From Gordonia tangerina (GTDB taxonomy: Bacteria; Actinomycetota; Actinomycetes; Mycobacteriales; Mycobacteriaceae), in assembly GCF_021556435.1 (NCBI RefSeq), contig NZ_JAKGCU010000001.1, positions 248,001-312,000 on the forward strand: a DNA stretch of 64,000 nt, given 5' to 3'. Of the stretch, positions 1 through 9,217 are shown one piece after another. How positions within the stretch are numbered: the first letter of the stretch is position 1; each line of letters begins with the position of its first letter. The position numbers and the translations under genes are program-made. The notes beneath the pieces were generated by a model. It saw only the letters and a list, made by a program, of their open reading frames with translations, had not been told where the DNA came from and made no database searches.

Positions 1-2
1 GA

Positions 3-2288
3 AGCGGACAGCTCGAGTTCCACGACCTCCTCGTGCTCGCCCGCGACGTGCTCGGCGATCCCGAGGTCGCCGCGGCAGCGCACGACCGCTATCAGCGAGT
101 GTTGCTCGACGAGTTCCAAGACACGGACCCGCTGCAGCTTGAGCTGGCTCAGCGCATCGTCGCTGGCCGTGACGAAGCGGGTCGACTGTTCACCGTCGGC
201 GATCCGAAGCAGTCCATCTACCGTTTCCGCCGCGCGGACATCGCCGCCTACATGGCTGCCCGTGACCGCACCCCGGCCGCCGACGTCGTGCAACTGACCA
301 CCAACTTTCGCTCCACCCGACCGGTCATCGACTGGATCAACACCGTCTTCGGCCGGCTCATCGTCGCGGATGGCCACGTCCAGCCGTCCTACACGCCGCT
401 GCATCCCGCGCCCGGCAGGCCGCGGTGGCCCCTCGATTGGGGTCCGCACCCCTTCGTGTTCCCTGACAACGACGAACCCGTCGACGACGAGGACTCCCTC
501 TCACCCGCCGAAGCCATCCGAGCACGCGAATCCCGCGATGTCGCGCGGATCATCGCCACCGCCGTCGAAAAGCGTTGGCATAGAGAGTCACTCGATGATG
601 GCAAGACTTACCGGCACGACGCACTGCGATGGAAAGACATCTGCATCCTCATCCCGTCGCGCACAGTTCTGCCGTTCCTTGAGAAGGGTCTCGACGCCGC
701 CGGTATCGAGTTCCGTTCGGAAGCATCGAGTCTCGTGTACTCGACGCAAGAGGTGCACGACCTGTTGGTGACCTGCCGGGCGTTGGCGAATACCGCCGAT
801 GAAGCCGCGCTCGTTGCCGCCCTGCGTACCCCGCTGTTCGGCTGCGGTGACGATGATCTGCTGCGCTGGAAAGCTGCGGACGGGCGATGGAGCATCTACG
901 CGACGCCGCCTACGGATGAGCTGGCTGACTCGCCTGTGGCGGCCGCATACGCGTACCTTCGGGAGCTGTCGTTCGATCTCGGCGATCTGAATCCTGGTGC
1001 GTTGCTGAGTCGCCTAGCCACCGACCGCCGGGTCTTCGAGGTGTCAATGGACTCGCCCCGTCACCGCGACGTGTGGCGGCGGCTGCGGTTCGTCATCGAT
1101 CAGGCCCGCGCGTGGTACGCCGAAGACCGTGGATCGTTGCGTGACTATATCGACTGGGCCGACACCCAAGCCGACGAGAACGCGCGCGTTGCCGAGACCG
1201 TTCTCCCGGAGATCGGCGTCGATGCCGTGCGCATCATGACCATTCACGCCGCCAAGGGCCTGCAGTTCCCGATGGTGGTGGTTGCTGGGATGAGCGGGGG
1301 CTTCCGCACGCAGCCCGAACCGTTGCTGTGGGATGACGAGGGCACGTTGCAGGCGTGCGTGTCGAAGGCGGTGGCGTCGAAGGGCTACAAGCCGGCGGCT
1401 GCCGCGGAGAAGGACCACGCTGAGGCCGAGAAGAAGCGGCTGCTCTACGTGGCGTGCACCCGCGCCGAGAGTCATCTCGCGGTGTCCGGGTACGTCGGCA
1501 AAGGTGCCTCGTGGGGTGCGACGCTGGCGCCTGCGATCGACGGTCTGCCGAACTCGGGGCCGGAGCTCATCGAGCCTGTACGGCGTGATGACGAGCCCAT
1601 CGAGCAGTTCGAGCGTCAGTCGTGGGACGAGTGGTCGGCGGAGACGGCCACGATCGAGGTGACCTCGGCGTTGCGGGCGTCGTACTCGGCGACGCGCATC
1701 GTGCACGGTGAGGACAGTGCAGAGGTTGCTCTGCTGGAAGGCTATCGCGGTGCTGGTCTTCTCACTGTGCCTGCAGAAGAACGGGTTTCGCCAGCCACGG
1801 CGATTGCGGACAGCGGTACATCTCTGGGTACGGCGCTGCACGCGGTGCTCGAGGTGATAGAGCTGGGCGCACCGCTCGACGAAGCTTTTGAGACCACCGC
1901 TCGCCATGCGGCGTCCGTGGCCGGCATCGTCGACGTCGAGCACTTCGTCGCGTTAGCGCGATCGGCGCTGGAGTCCGAACCTGTCCAGCGAGCCGCCGTA
2001 CGTGAGCACTGGAAAGAGATGCAGCTGGCAGGTCTCGGACCGGACGGAACAACGGTCGTCGAGGGCATTGCAGACCTTGTGTACCGGGACGACGATGGCG
2101 GGCTTGTGATCGCGGACTACAAAACCGACGTCGGCGTCAGTGCACATACGCTCGAGGCCTACTGGGCGCAGTTGGCCATCTATGCGGACTTGCTGCGAAA
2201 TGCGACGGGGGAGAGGGTGACTCGGTTGGAGTTGGTGTTCTGTCGGGTGGGGCCGGCGACGGTAGTGGCGAGGAGCATGCACGGGTGA
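3..2288 (+). CDS. RecB/AddA-like UvrD-family helicase-nuclease (5' truncated by window)
   Basis: The frame is open from base 3, before any start codon, so this is the C-terminal part of a longer gene. Superfamily 1 helicase motifs appear in order: LLDEFQDT (motif II, about base 110), VGDPKQSIYRFR (motif III), LTTNFRSTRP (motif IV), MTIHAAKGLQFP (motif V, about 1235) and RLLYVACTRAE (motif VI, about 1440). The C-terminus has GTALHAVLE and, near 2065-2130, GIADLV followed by IADYKTD, the pattern of a PD-(D/E)XK nuclease of the RecB/AddA/Cas4 type. The family processes double-strand DNA ends or acts in defence. The motif I (Walker A) half and any AddB-like partner lie upstream of the window. Confidence 0.9.
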   Translation, partial: SGQLEFHDLLVLARDVLGDPEVAAAAHDRYQRVLLDEFQDTDPLQLELAQRIVAGRDEAGRLFTVGDPKQSIYRFRRADIAAYMAARDRTPAADVVQLTTNFRSTRPVIDWINTVFGRLIVADGHVQPSYTPLHPAPGRPRWPLDWGPHPFVFPDNDEPVDDEDSLSPAEAIRARESRDVARIIATAVEKRWHRESLDDGKTYRHDALRWKDICILIPSRTVLPFLEKGLDAAGIEFRSEASSLVYSTQEVHDLLVTCRALANTADEAALVAALRTPLFGCGDDDLLRWKAADGRWSIYATPPTDELADSPVAAAYAYLRELSFDLGDLNPGALLSRLATDRRVFEVSMDSPRHRDVWRRLRFVIDQARAWYAEDRGSLRDYIDWADTQADENARVAETVLPEIGVDAVRIMTIHAAKGLQFPMVVVAGMSGGFRTQPEPLLWDDEGTLQACVSKAVASKGYKPAAAAEKDHAEAEKKRLLYVACTRAESHLAVSGYVGKGASWGATLAPAIDGLPNSGPELIEPVRRDDEPIEQFERQSWDEWSAETATIEVTSALRASYSATRIVHGEDSAEVALLEGYRGAGLLTVPAEERVSPATAIADSGTSLGTALHAVLEVIELGAPLDEAFETTARHAASVAGIVDVEHFVALARSALESEPVQRAAVREHWKEMQLAGLGPDGTTVVEGIADLVYRDDDGGLVIADYKTDVGVSAHTLEAYWAQLAIYADLLRNATGERVTRLELVFCRVGPATVVARSMHG

Positions 2289-2320
2289 CGGCGCAGGAAG
2301 AGTTCGGTTCCGAGAGATCC

Positions 2321-3169
2321 TCAGCCCACCCGGGCCAAGTACGTGGCGGCATCGAGACGACAGTTGCTGCCAATCGCGCCTGGGAGATCGAAGACCTTCG
2401 GGTTCTCGCGGAAATCGAACACGCGATAGAGATGGTACGTAGGAGCGTCCTCCTCAGAACGTGCAAGCTCGTTGCGCGTGACGTAGAAGGGCGTGTAGCG
2501 GCCGAAGGCGGTTGTTTTGACTTCTATGAGCCGCTCGCGGCCGTCGTCATCGAAGGACAGTACGTCGTACCCGAGTCCGTCACCCAGAGTTTGAGACACG
2601 TGCTCGACGCGTTCGCTGAGCGACTTCTTGCCGGCTTCGTACAGACGCCGCACTTCGAGGTCGACTACGAGAGTCTCCCCGGCCAACCCTAGCGAGCGAT
2701 TGCGTGATTCTTGGGCAAGGAAATCGCGGCGCATAGGACTGAAAATTCCGTGTTCAGCCACCGCCGACTCCCGTCCTTCGCTGTGCTCGGGAGCGGGCAC
2801 CCAGATCTTCTGATCGAAGACGAAGTCAGTGGGTGTCGCTGGCCGTTGAACGGCTGCCTGCGCAGCATCCTGAACGGCACTGTTTGAACTTAACTGTTCC
2901 TCGAGTACCTCGATGAGGAGTCGTTGGTAGTTGGAACGTGGCTTGTACCCCTGCACCAGCGGATAGCCAAGTTCGGTCATTACCGCGCTGATGTTGCAGT
3001 GCTTGAACTCGACGGCAGTCCGGCTGCGCTGGTTAAGCTTTTCCGCCAGGGCAACCGATCGAGCTCGCTTATTGAAATTCTGGCCATTGAGCTGCAACGT
3101 AAGCATGTGGAGGTACTCCGCCACACATAGCTCTACCTCTCTGCGGGACCAATCCTTCTCACCGGCCAC
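2321..3169 (-). CDS. DUF3883 domain-containing protein
   Basis: This 282-residue protein has two parts. The N-terminal region (about 1-95) looks helical and DNA-associated and contains KHCNISAVMTELG and GYKPRSNYQRLL. The C-terminal part (about 190-275) is a DUF3883 ('NO VEIN'-type) domain with GYDVLSFDDDG, IEVKTT and FYVTRNELA, a restriction-endonuclease-like fold in which the E-x-K looks intact. The family is common beside restriction and defence genes, and the nuclease role is inferred from the fold. The GTG start is supported by GGAGG five bases upstream. It converges on the helicase-nuclease with a 32-bp gap. Codon use is less GC-biased than the window average. Confidence 0.85.
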   Translation of the reverse strand: MAGEKDWSRREVELCVAEYLHMLTLQLNGQNFNKRARSVALAEKLNQRSRTAVEFKHCNISAVMTELGYPLVQGYKPRSNYQRLLIEVLEEQLSSNSAVQDAAQAAVQRPATPTDFVFDQKIWVPAPEHSEGRESAVAEHGIFSPMRRDFLAQESRNRSLGLAGETLVVDLEVRRLYEAGKKSLSERVEHVSQTLGDGLGYDVLSFDDDGRERLIEVKTTAFGRYTPFYVTRNELARSEEDAPTYHLYRVFDFRENPKVFDLPGAIGSNCRLDAATYLARVG

Positions 3170-3310
3170 GAAACCTCCAGGCTGTCGCTCTTCGGCACCG
3201 AATTATGCTGCGGGCAGGTCCCCGACACCCGGTCCAGTCGGTGCTAGCGGGTTTGTCTGGTGTTCGGTGTAAGGGGCGTGCATTCGAATACTCCTTCGAT
3301 CAGCGTTCTT

Positions 3311-3334
3311 CGGCGGCCGGCGGCCGGCGGCCGG
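3311..3334. repeat. three tandem 7-bp units (CGGCGGC) in intergenic DNA
   Basis: Three copies of CGGCGGC followed by CGG lie between the DUF3883 gene and the lipoprotein gene. They are probably slippage-prone GC-rich DNA. Nothing else was recognised in the 221-bp gap 3170-3390. Confidence 0.6.
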
Positions 3335-3390
3335 TCAGTGGACGGCAACTCGAATCGCACCGTTTTCCAGAGCCGGCCAGAAAGCCCTGG

Positions 3391-4116
3391 CTACTCACCA
3401 TATTGGGTAGGCCAGCCAGGCGAGGATCTTTTGAGTGCTCGTGGTGGTGACATCTCCGGGCATTCTTTGCTTGGTACAGGTTTATTCGGATCGCCGTCCG
3501 CCCAGGTGCGCTGGATGCTTGATACGTACCAGTCGCCGAACACATCTGAGTTCGGTGAAGCATTGGGTCCTCGCTGGTTGTCTGGCGGCGACTCGCCAGT
3601 GCGCTGGTAGTCGATGACCCTCACTCCCGGACCGGTCATATCTGCTCCGTCGGTCACCGAGGGTAGAGGCGATCCTTGCGCCCGTTCTGTATACCAAAAA
3701 CATACACGCGCGTTCACGGCGTCTCCTGCGCGATTTTCGATGCGCGAAATAGCAGTCCAATAGTCATACTCATATCGCTTGAGTAGGCCGCCTCCTGTTT
3801 CATAGAGACGGCGTGCATCAGGGTCCCTCATCGAAGTGCTGAATCCTGGAAAGGCTTCAGCTTCATCGCCAGTGAGTGCAGAGATTACATCAGCCTCGAA
3901 CGTTGCTCTGATGAAGGTTGCGTCCGACGTCGTCAGGGCTTCACCTCCTTCGGACGTCCAATCAACATGGACGTTTGCGATCGGCGACCAATTTTCGCGA
4001 CTGGCAGTTATCGACGAATCCTCATCTTCACTCGAAGCATCGGACGCGGTCCCGCAAGCCGTTGTGCCGGCTACTATCGCCATTAACGTTGCGATCAAAA
4101 CGGTGGAAGTCATCAT
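3391..4116 (-). CDS. putative lipoprotein, paralogue of upstream neighbour
   Basis: This is about 241 residues from the chosen ATG; longer starts are possible and no strong Shine-Dalgarno decides. A hydrophobic segment ends in AGTTACG, a plausible lipobox with Cys. The mature part shares a motif series with the next gene upstream: E(G)-x-ALTTSDATFIRATFEADV, AFPGF, RDPDARRLYE and DVFGDWYVSSIQRTWA. This makes the two genes tandem paralogues. I do not recognise the family. It is last in an operon headed by small ESX-like proteins, so a cell-surface partner or immunity role is possible but unproven. Its codon use is AT-richer than most of the window. Confidence 0.7.
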   Translation of the reverse strand: MMTSTVLIATLMAIVAGTTACGTASDASSEDEDSSITASRENWSPIANVHVDWTSEGGEALTTSDATFIRATFEADVISALTGDEAEAFPGFSTSMRDPDARRLYETGGGLLKRYEYDYWTAISRIENRAGDAVNARVCFWYTERAQGSPLPSVTDGADMTGPGVRVIDYQRTGESPPDNQRGPNASPNSDVFGDWYVSSIQRTWADGDPNKPVPSKECPEMSPPRALKRSSPGWPTQYGE

Positions 4117-4268
4117 GGGAGGTCTAGCGTGGCTGGTTCGCGTCACTCGGGCTAGGCTGCTCACTCCGGTCAATGATTGATCCACCCCCTTTCTCGCTAT
4201 AGGCATAGTTGAAGCCGTCACTGGGTCCGAACACAACACAGAATTCTTCGAGTAGTTGCGACGGGCTC

Positions 4269-5027
4269 TCAAACTCCGCTGGCGGCGCTCCACCCCGGTC
4301 GGGAACTTCCTGGCTCGGTCAGGTCGCCCAAATCTCCGCAGATTAGACGTGGGTCTGGCCGGTCTGGAGCGTCGCTAGCCCACACCCGCTGGATCTCGGT
4401 GACCTTCCAGTCACCGAATACGTTTGCGCCGGGGACTGTCGCGTCTCCGCGCTGACCCTCGGGAGGTGCCACCTCGCCGCGCTCGAAGAACACCTTCATC
4501 ACTCCTGGGTTTGCCTCGGTCCCTTTTGGCGGATCACTCGCGGAAATCATCGGTGGGAATTCACCGTCGGCAAAGGCATTTCGCCCAGCCGAGCACACCA
4601 GTGCAACTGCAGTACGCCCTGCTGTCTCGTCGATACCGGCAATTTTCGCCCGGTAGTCGATGGTATGATTCCTCGACGGACTCCCGCTACTCTCATACCG
4701 GGAAATCGTGTCGGGGTCAGCCAGCGCGTCAGCGTAGCCAGGGAACGCCGCTGCCAAGGAGCCCTCGACCGTTGCGATTGCATCAGACTCGAATACCGCG
4801 CGCAAAAAGGTTGCTTCTGATGTAGCGAGAGATTCGGCACCCTCTGACCATCTGACACGCATCTGCAGATTTTCGTATGCTGGCGTGCTGGTCTCAGGGG
4901 AAACAGAGGCGTCGTCATTGGCCAACTGGTTCGACGTACCACCACCGCAACCGACGAGTAGCAGCGCACTACATATACCCAAACCAGTGAGCGGCAGCAG
5001 TCGCCCAGCATTAGCGCGGCGCAGCAT
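4269..5027 (-). CDS. putative lipoprotein, tandem paralogue
   Basis: This 252-residue protein has an N-terminal signal with LLLVGCGGG, a good lipobox. The ATG at 5027 has GGGGAG six bases upstream and overlaps the end of the preceding 782-residue gene by 17 bp, which indicates translational coupling. The mature domain matches the downstream paralogue (SLATSEATFLRAVFESDA, AAAFPGYADALADPD, NVFGDWKVTEIQRVWA). No enzyme motif is visible. Coupling to the large ESX-like protein suggests the products act together at the envelope. Confidence 0.75.
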   Translation of the reverse strand: MLRRANAGRLLPLTGLGICSALLLVGCGGGTSNQLANDDASVSPETSTPAYENLQMRVRWSEGAESLATSEATFLRAVFESDAIATVEGSLAAAFPGYADALADPDTISRYESSGSPSRNHTIDYRAKIAGIDETAGRTAVALVCSAGRNAFADGEFPPMISASDPPKGTEANPGVMKVFFERGEVAPPEGQRGDATVPGANVFGDWKVTEIQRVWASDAPDRPDPRLICGDLGDLTEPGSSRPGWSAASGV

Positions 5028-7359
5028 CAACACTCCCCGGATCATTCTGTCCATTGCGATCGATACGTGATCCTCCGACCTCTCCCGAGTAGTTGTCGGT
5101 GTATGCCTCGGCGGCGTCCCCCAGAGTAGTGTTGTCGAAGAATGTGTGAAACCTAGACTGGTTCGCTGAAATTGTTTTCCAATCAGGGCGGCCACTTTCG
5201 TCAAAGAAGTCGATGGGGCCGTATCCGTCGCCATTCCACGAACGATCGACGATTTCGGGATTATTCTCCGCAAAAGGCGCCAGCATTTGATACTTACGCG
5301 CGGTGCCGTCCGTCAAATCGGAGTGGCTATCGCGATAGCTGTCAATCTGATCCTCCCATACAGGCCGGTTACCTGGGTCTCCTGGAGGCAGTCCGAGTTC
5401 CTCGCTCTTGATGGCCGGGCCAGCAAGGGTCGCAGCATCCGCCAGGCCCGGAATCCCTGAACCTTGAAGCAGCCCCAGTACGCCATCGATCTGGTCACTT
5501 CTACGTGCGTAGTCGACCGTCTGCTGCCATTCCTCGTTCTGTTTCAGGGTTGCCTCGGCATCGCCGATGCCATCCTCCATCCCGCGGTTGAGAAAGCCAG
5601 CCGTAACACCTAGTCCGGACCGGTCCGGTTGCTCACCAAACTCATAGGCCATATAGCTTTCCCAGGTTGAGGAACTGTGTACGACCATGTCACCAGCTGT
5701 CTGATCCGTTGCGAGTAGCCCCGCAAACTTCGCAAAGTCTTCGGTTGAACTCATTTCCGACGCATGGTGGTTAACGAGCATTTGATCCGGTGCATCGACA
5801 AAGTTGCCGATAAACGGAGACGCGCTTCGCGCGATGCTCTGCGCTAGCTCGGGATTGAGTTGGCCAAAGGACGAATACTTATCATCGCCAACCGAGATGT
5901 GTGCGAGGCTATCATGGTTCTTAACCATGAGGTCCGCGAGCGCCGACATCGATCGGCCCGCCGCCTCCCCCTCATACCCGGGTGCACCGGCAGAGTCACC
6001 CATCCAACCCAAGACCGACTTCGCACCCAGCTCATCTGATTCCCACTTTGTGTCCAAGAGATTGACGACGTGCGTGTCGGCGTTGTAGTGATTTCCTGGT
6101 GTAACCGTGACATCCATGTTGTCGCCGGTGAGAAAGTCAGCAACAGCTTGATGGTCCCCCGAGGCGTTGTGGAACATCGCATCGACGGTCTGGCGGAGTT
6201 CGCCGCTGTCGATCCGGTGGTCATAGGTTCCGTAGTAGGCGTCGGATCCACGGGGGCTGAGGTTGCCGCTGATCTCACTCGCCTGCTTCAGGAGCCCTCG
6301 GTCGACGTCCGCTCCGAGTCGAAAGCCCTGGTCACCATGGCTCAGTATCGTGTTGAGCGTTCGGAAGTCATTCAACCGCGGCACATCGGTGAAAGTCTGA
6401 ATTGTGGGCCCCACAACCGCTGTGTCCAAGCGAGTGGGACTGTCCTGCAAGAGAGTTCGGACGCTGATGGGCAGCTGCCCCATACCGCCTTTCTCGCCTG
6501 ACGCGGTTTTAAGGTTGGGAATGGACATCAACCGAATTGCGTCACCCAGTTGTCCGGGGGCGTGCTTTTCGATGTCTCCCATTTCTTCCAAGCCGACCCC
6601 GTCGAGGCCCTTCATCACCGATTGCAGGTAATCGAACTGACCTTGGGACATATACGCCGGGCGCCCTTCCCGCAGCGCTTCGAGCTGGTCCGGGGTCAAC
6701 TGCGTGGCCGCAAACAATCGAGCCCGTTGCTCCGGAGTTGCAGTGGCCGTCCGCAGCGCCTGCAAGTCCGAGGTACCCTGCCTGCCGAGCAGGCCTGCCG
6801 CCACAGGTGCCGTCGAACCGATTTCGTCGTTCGCCTCACGCACTGCTTGCGCGCACGCGGCGTCTGCCGCATCAAGCTCCTGTGCGAGACGGGTCAGCCG
6901 AACTGTTGCGTTCTGCGCCTCTTCAGCCCGCTGACGCTTCAGCTCCGCGATTCGTGCTTCCTCAGCCGGATCACCGGCTGCGAAAGCCTCCGCGAGGCCG
7001 TACTCATATCCGTCAGTCACGGCCCAGTCGTTACTGACTTCGTAGCTCGCCGCCTCCAGATTCCGAGTCGATGATTTCAGGTTCTCGACCATCGGCGCCA
7101 TCGCCGCCTGCCCGCCGGCCAAGGCTGCTTTGAGCGCATCCACTGCACTGCTGACCCGGTGCATCTGCGTCTTTTCGCTGTCAGCGCGTCCCGTGGCGTC
7201 TACCCGGGACTGACCTTTCCAGTCGAGTCCATGAATCGTTCGATGCAAGTCGTCGGCCGCTCGGCTGATGCCGTCACTCACCGGTTTCAAGGCGTTAGCA
7301 GCGGCTCCCAGTTCGCTGAGATCTGCATGTTCGACGATTGAACGAGTCTTCTGGGTCAC
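5011..7359 (-). CDS. large ESX-associated-type protein, function unknown
   Basis: This 782-residue protein has no signal peptide or membrane segment. Residues 1-200 look helical (repeated Ala, Glu and Gln, with SAVDALKAALAGGQAAMAPM and KRQRAEEAQNATVRLTRLAQELDAADAA), as in WXG100/LXG-like proteins or EspB-type substrates. The rest is a mixed alpha/beta region without a toxin motif I recognise. Its arrangement resembles actinobacterial proteins labelled 'TPR repeat region-containing' that follow small ESX proteins; that assignment is from memory and tentative. The GTG start lies 3 bp after the stop of the upstream EspC-like gene. It is probably a type VII secretion substrate or chaperone. Confidence 0.7.
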   Translation of the reverse strand: MTQKTRSIVEHADLSELGAAANALKPVSDGISRAADDLHRTIHGLDWKGQSRVDATGRADSEKTQMHRVSSAVDALKAALAGGQAAMAPMVENLKSSTRNLEAASYEVSNDWAVTDGYEYGLAEAFAAGDPAEEARIAELKRQRAEEAQNATVRLTRLAQELDAADAACAQAVREANDEIGSTAPVAAGLLGRQGTSDLQALRTATATPEQRARLFAATQLTPDQLEALREGRPAYMSQGQFDYLQSVMKGLDGVGLEEMGDIEKHAPGQLGDAIRLMSIPNLKTASGEKGGMGQLPISVRTLLQDSPTRLDTAVVGPTIQTFTDVPRLNDFRTLNTILSHGDQGFRLGADVDRGLLKQASEISGNLSPRGSDAYYGTYDHRIDSGELRQTVDAMFHNASGDHQAVADFLTGDNMDVTVTPGNHYNADTHVVNLLDTKWESDELGAKSVLGWMGDSAGAPGYEGEAAGRSMSALADLMVKNHDSLAHISVGDDKYSSFGQLNPELAQSIARSASPFIGNFVDAPDQMLVNHHASEMSSTEDFAKFAGLLATDQTAGDMVVHSSSTWESYMAYEFGEQPDRSGLGVTAGFLNRGMEDGIGDAEATLKQNEEWQQTVDYARRSDQIDGVLGLLQGSGIPGLADAATLAGPAIKSEELGLPPGDPGNRPVWEDQIDSYRDSHSDLTDGTARKYQMLAPFAENNPEIVDRSWNGDGYGPIDFFDESGRPDWKTISANQSRFHTFFDNTTLGDAAEAYTDNYSGEVGGSRIDRNGQNDPGSVDAAPR

Positions 7360-7362
7360 CAG

Positions 7363-7695
7363 TCACGCCTCGGGCTGACGGTTGAGGTCACCGAGCGATG
7401 TCAACAGCCCAGCAGCTATCTCATCTGACACAACAAACGCGTGTGCTCCTGCACGAAGTGCCCCGGCAAACTGCTCACATCTGCCCGAGATCGTGGACAC
7501 CGCCTGCCCCACGGCCACGGCGGACCCTTCGACCGCGGTCGCGACCTCGAAGCCCGCTAATGGGCCAGTAGGGGCGGGCGTGCCGTGCGAACCCCAATTC
7601 AGACCGGACACCGACTCGCCGAAGCCGGCAATCGTTGCCCCCGCCGCTTCCAGCTCGGCTGGTTCCAGTACGACGTCAGAGTTTGGTGTAGTCAT
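7363..7695 (-). CDS. EspC/WXG100-like small protein (type VII secretion target)
   Basis: This protein has 110 residues from the ATG at 7695, which has GGCGGGGG six bases upstream; an upstream ATG at 7713 is weaker. The length, the lack of a signal peptide and two predicted helices joined near GLNWGSHG resemble ESX secretion-associated proteins of the EspC/DUF2580 kind (small residues, AVGQAVSTISGRCEQFAGALRAGA, then a second helix). A tryptophan lies in the central GLNWG. It is followed after 3 bp by the 782-residue gene and is the second gene of the operon. Confidence 0.65.
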   Translation of the reverse strand: MTTPNSDVVLEPAELEAAGATIAGFGESVSGLNWGSHGTPAPTGPLAGFEVATAVEGSAVAVGQAVSTISGRCEQFAGALRAGAHAFVVSDEIAAGLLTSLGDLNRQPEA

Positions 7696-7896
7696 GATGC
7701 CCCCGCCAGTCATTGCTCAGTGTGATTCGCGATGCCAGTACTAGGACGCGCCAACCCGGCGATCGGTTCCAGGGATTTGCCGAAATCAGGGCTCCCCCGA
7801 GCGGGCTACCAAGCATCCGTATGCTTCGCGATAATGCTTGTGACGTCCAACTCGTGGCCTTTTTTGGTGATCCGGTCCGATTCAAACGCGATCGCA

Positions 7897-8148
7897 TCAT
7901 CTCGTCTGGGCCAGCGCCGCGAAGGCCTCAACCTGTCCGCCGCAATTGCTGACCGACTTGCCGATGGTGGCGTCCGCGCCGTCCGCGACGGCTTTGATCG
8001 GTGATGAGCAGTTGGGGGTATCCGGGATCGCGGTCCCCAGAGACGACATCTTGGTTGTCAGCTCAAGGCCGCGGATCTCGCTAGCGAGCCCGTCGACCTT
8101 GGTCGCCGCGCCTTCTACGGCACCGGTATCCATACTGAACTTCGTCAT
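7897..8148 (-). CDS. small ESX-like helical protein
   Basis: This 83-residue protein begins MTKFSMDTGAVEGAATKVD and ends with GGQVEAFAALAQ. Two helices are likely, with a Cys/Pro-containing turn (DTPNCSSPIKAV). It resembles the first, EsxB/EspC-like member of type VII target operons. There is no signal peptide. CGGGGGTGTAG precedes the ATG as ribosome-binding site. It heads the minus-strand operon, although 200 bp separate it from the next gene. Confidence 0.6.
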   Translation of the reverse strand: MTKFSMDTGAVEGAATKVDGLASEIRGLELTTKMSSLGTAIPDTPNCSSPIKAVADGADATIGKSVSNCGGQVEAFAALAQTR

Positions 8149-8196
8149 CTACACCCCCGACGGCCACGGAACTGACAAATACCTGAGCCGACGTGG

Positions 8197-8225
8197 ATAA
8201 TACCAACTGCCGCCGTCGGGCTCAC
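8197..8225 (-). promoter_or_regulatory. candidate promoter of the ESX-like operon
   Basis: On the minus strand TATTAT (8202-8197) is a good -10 about 49 bp before the first ATG. A weak -35 (GTGAGC) lies 17 bp further up. The rest of 8149-8383 holds no gene. Confidence 0.3.
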
Positions 8226-8383
8226 CGTCTGTAGGACGCACCGGCGTCGAGCTAGGTTCCATCGAACTTCACGCGCACGGTGGTGGGACGAATTTTGTGT
8301 TTCAAACCCGACGCGAAGGGGTGCGGCTGGTAGCCGGCATTGCCTGTTCCTACGACCGAAGTGTCTGCCGCTGAGTTGCACGT

Positions 8384-8998
8384 TCACCACGTGACTCCAC
8401 GAGACCACAAATCGTCGGCCTGGCGTCGTGCGTCGGCACGCGCCGTGGCCAGCGTCGGATGAAACGCATGCGTCTCGTTGCCACGGAGGTTGAGCGGTAG
8501 GTCCAGTGTGCTGATCAGCTCGTCTTCGATCATCCAAGGTTCTTCGTGCTCGATCCAGGAAACGCGTGCGTGCTCGGAGATCCACTCGTTCAGAACCAGT
8601 TCGCCGGGCCCGAAATGTCTCTTTCCCGCCGTTCCGGCCCGCCGTAGTTGCAGCCCGAGCTCGTTGCTGAGAAGACAACCGAGAGATAAGCGAAGCGTCG
8701 ATGTCGCCGCGCGTCCCCGGCAATGGTTGACTATCCGTCGTCGGATGGTTTGGCCGCTCGGCGGTTTCCCATTCCTGGGTGGTCGACTCGGGCTGATCCC
8801 GACGTACAGCAGGGTCCACCCGTCGCGGTTCTCACAGCCGGCAGGGTTGATGGCTGCCGACGGCGCGCGATCGAACCACCACCCGTAGACACCAGGTTGT
8901 TTGGGGACCGGGCACACCTTGGCGAGTACCTCGGTTCTGCTGAACACCGGAGCATGCAAAAAGTCGCTTAGCGTCGCAGCCGCCTCGGCGTGGTCCAT
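8384..8998 (-). CDS. GIY-YIG nuclease family protein
   Basis: This 204-residue protein carries the N-terminal GIY-YIG signature as PGVYGWWF (about 35-42) and LLYVGIS (about 63-69), followed by the usual Arg region (TIRRRIVNHCRG) and a conserved Glu region (WIEHEEPWMIEDELIS). It is a small single-domain member, of the type found as stand-alone nucleases or in mobile and defence regions. TAGTCT six bases before the ATG suggests a leaderless transcript. Gene neighbours do not define a role. Confidence 0.8.
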   Translation of the reverse strand: MDHAEAAATLSDFLHAPVFSRTEVLAKVCPVPKQPGVYGWWFDRAPSAAINPAGCENRDGWTLLYVGISPSRPPRNGKPPSGQTIRRRIVNHCRGRAATSTLRLSLGCLLSNELGLQLRRAGTAGKRHFGPGELVLNEWISEHARVSWIEHEEPWMIEDELISTLDLPLNLRGNETHAFHPTLATARADARRQADDLWSRGVTW

Positions 8999-9217
8999 TT
9001 GCCGAGACTACGGTGCGCAGTCGCAGCTCAGGGGCCACAGTCACCATGGAGCTGGCCGGGTGGACCGTTCATTCGTTTGGCGGAACCTTGCCGCGACCGC
9101 CCTCCGAGACATCGGCGGTCGCAGTACACAAGACGTGCAAAATGACGGCACAAACCACAAAAGACCAGTCCACCGACTTAGCGTGAGCGAGTGGCGGAAA
9201 CCTGAATCGAGTGCACT

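Noticed and set aside
1044..1943. 299-residue minus-strand frame inside the helicase-nuclease
   Set aside because: Arg/His-rich shadow translation of a gene with clear helicase motifs on the other strand.
7676..7900. 74-residue minus-strand frame between the two small ESX-like genes
   Set aside because: Composition and codon use are non-coding; it overlaps the start of the EspC-like gene.
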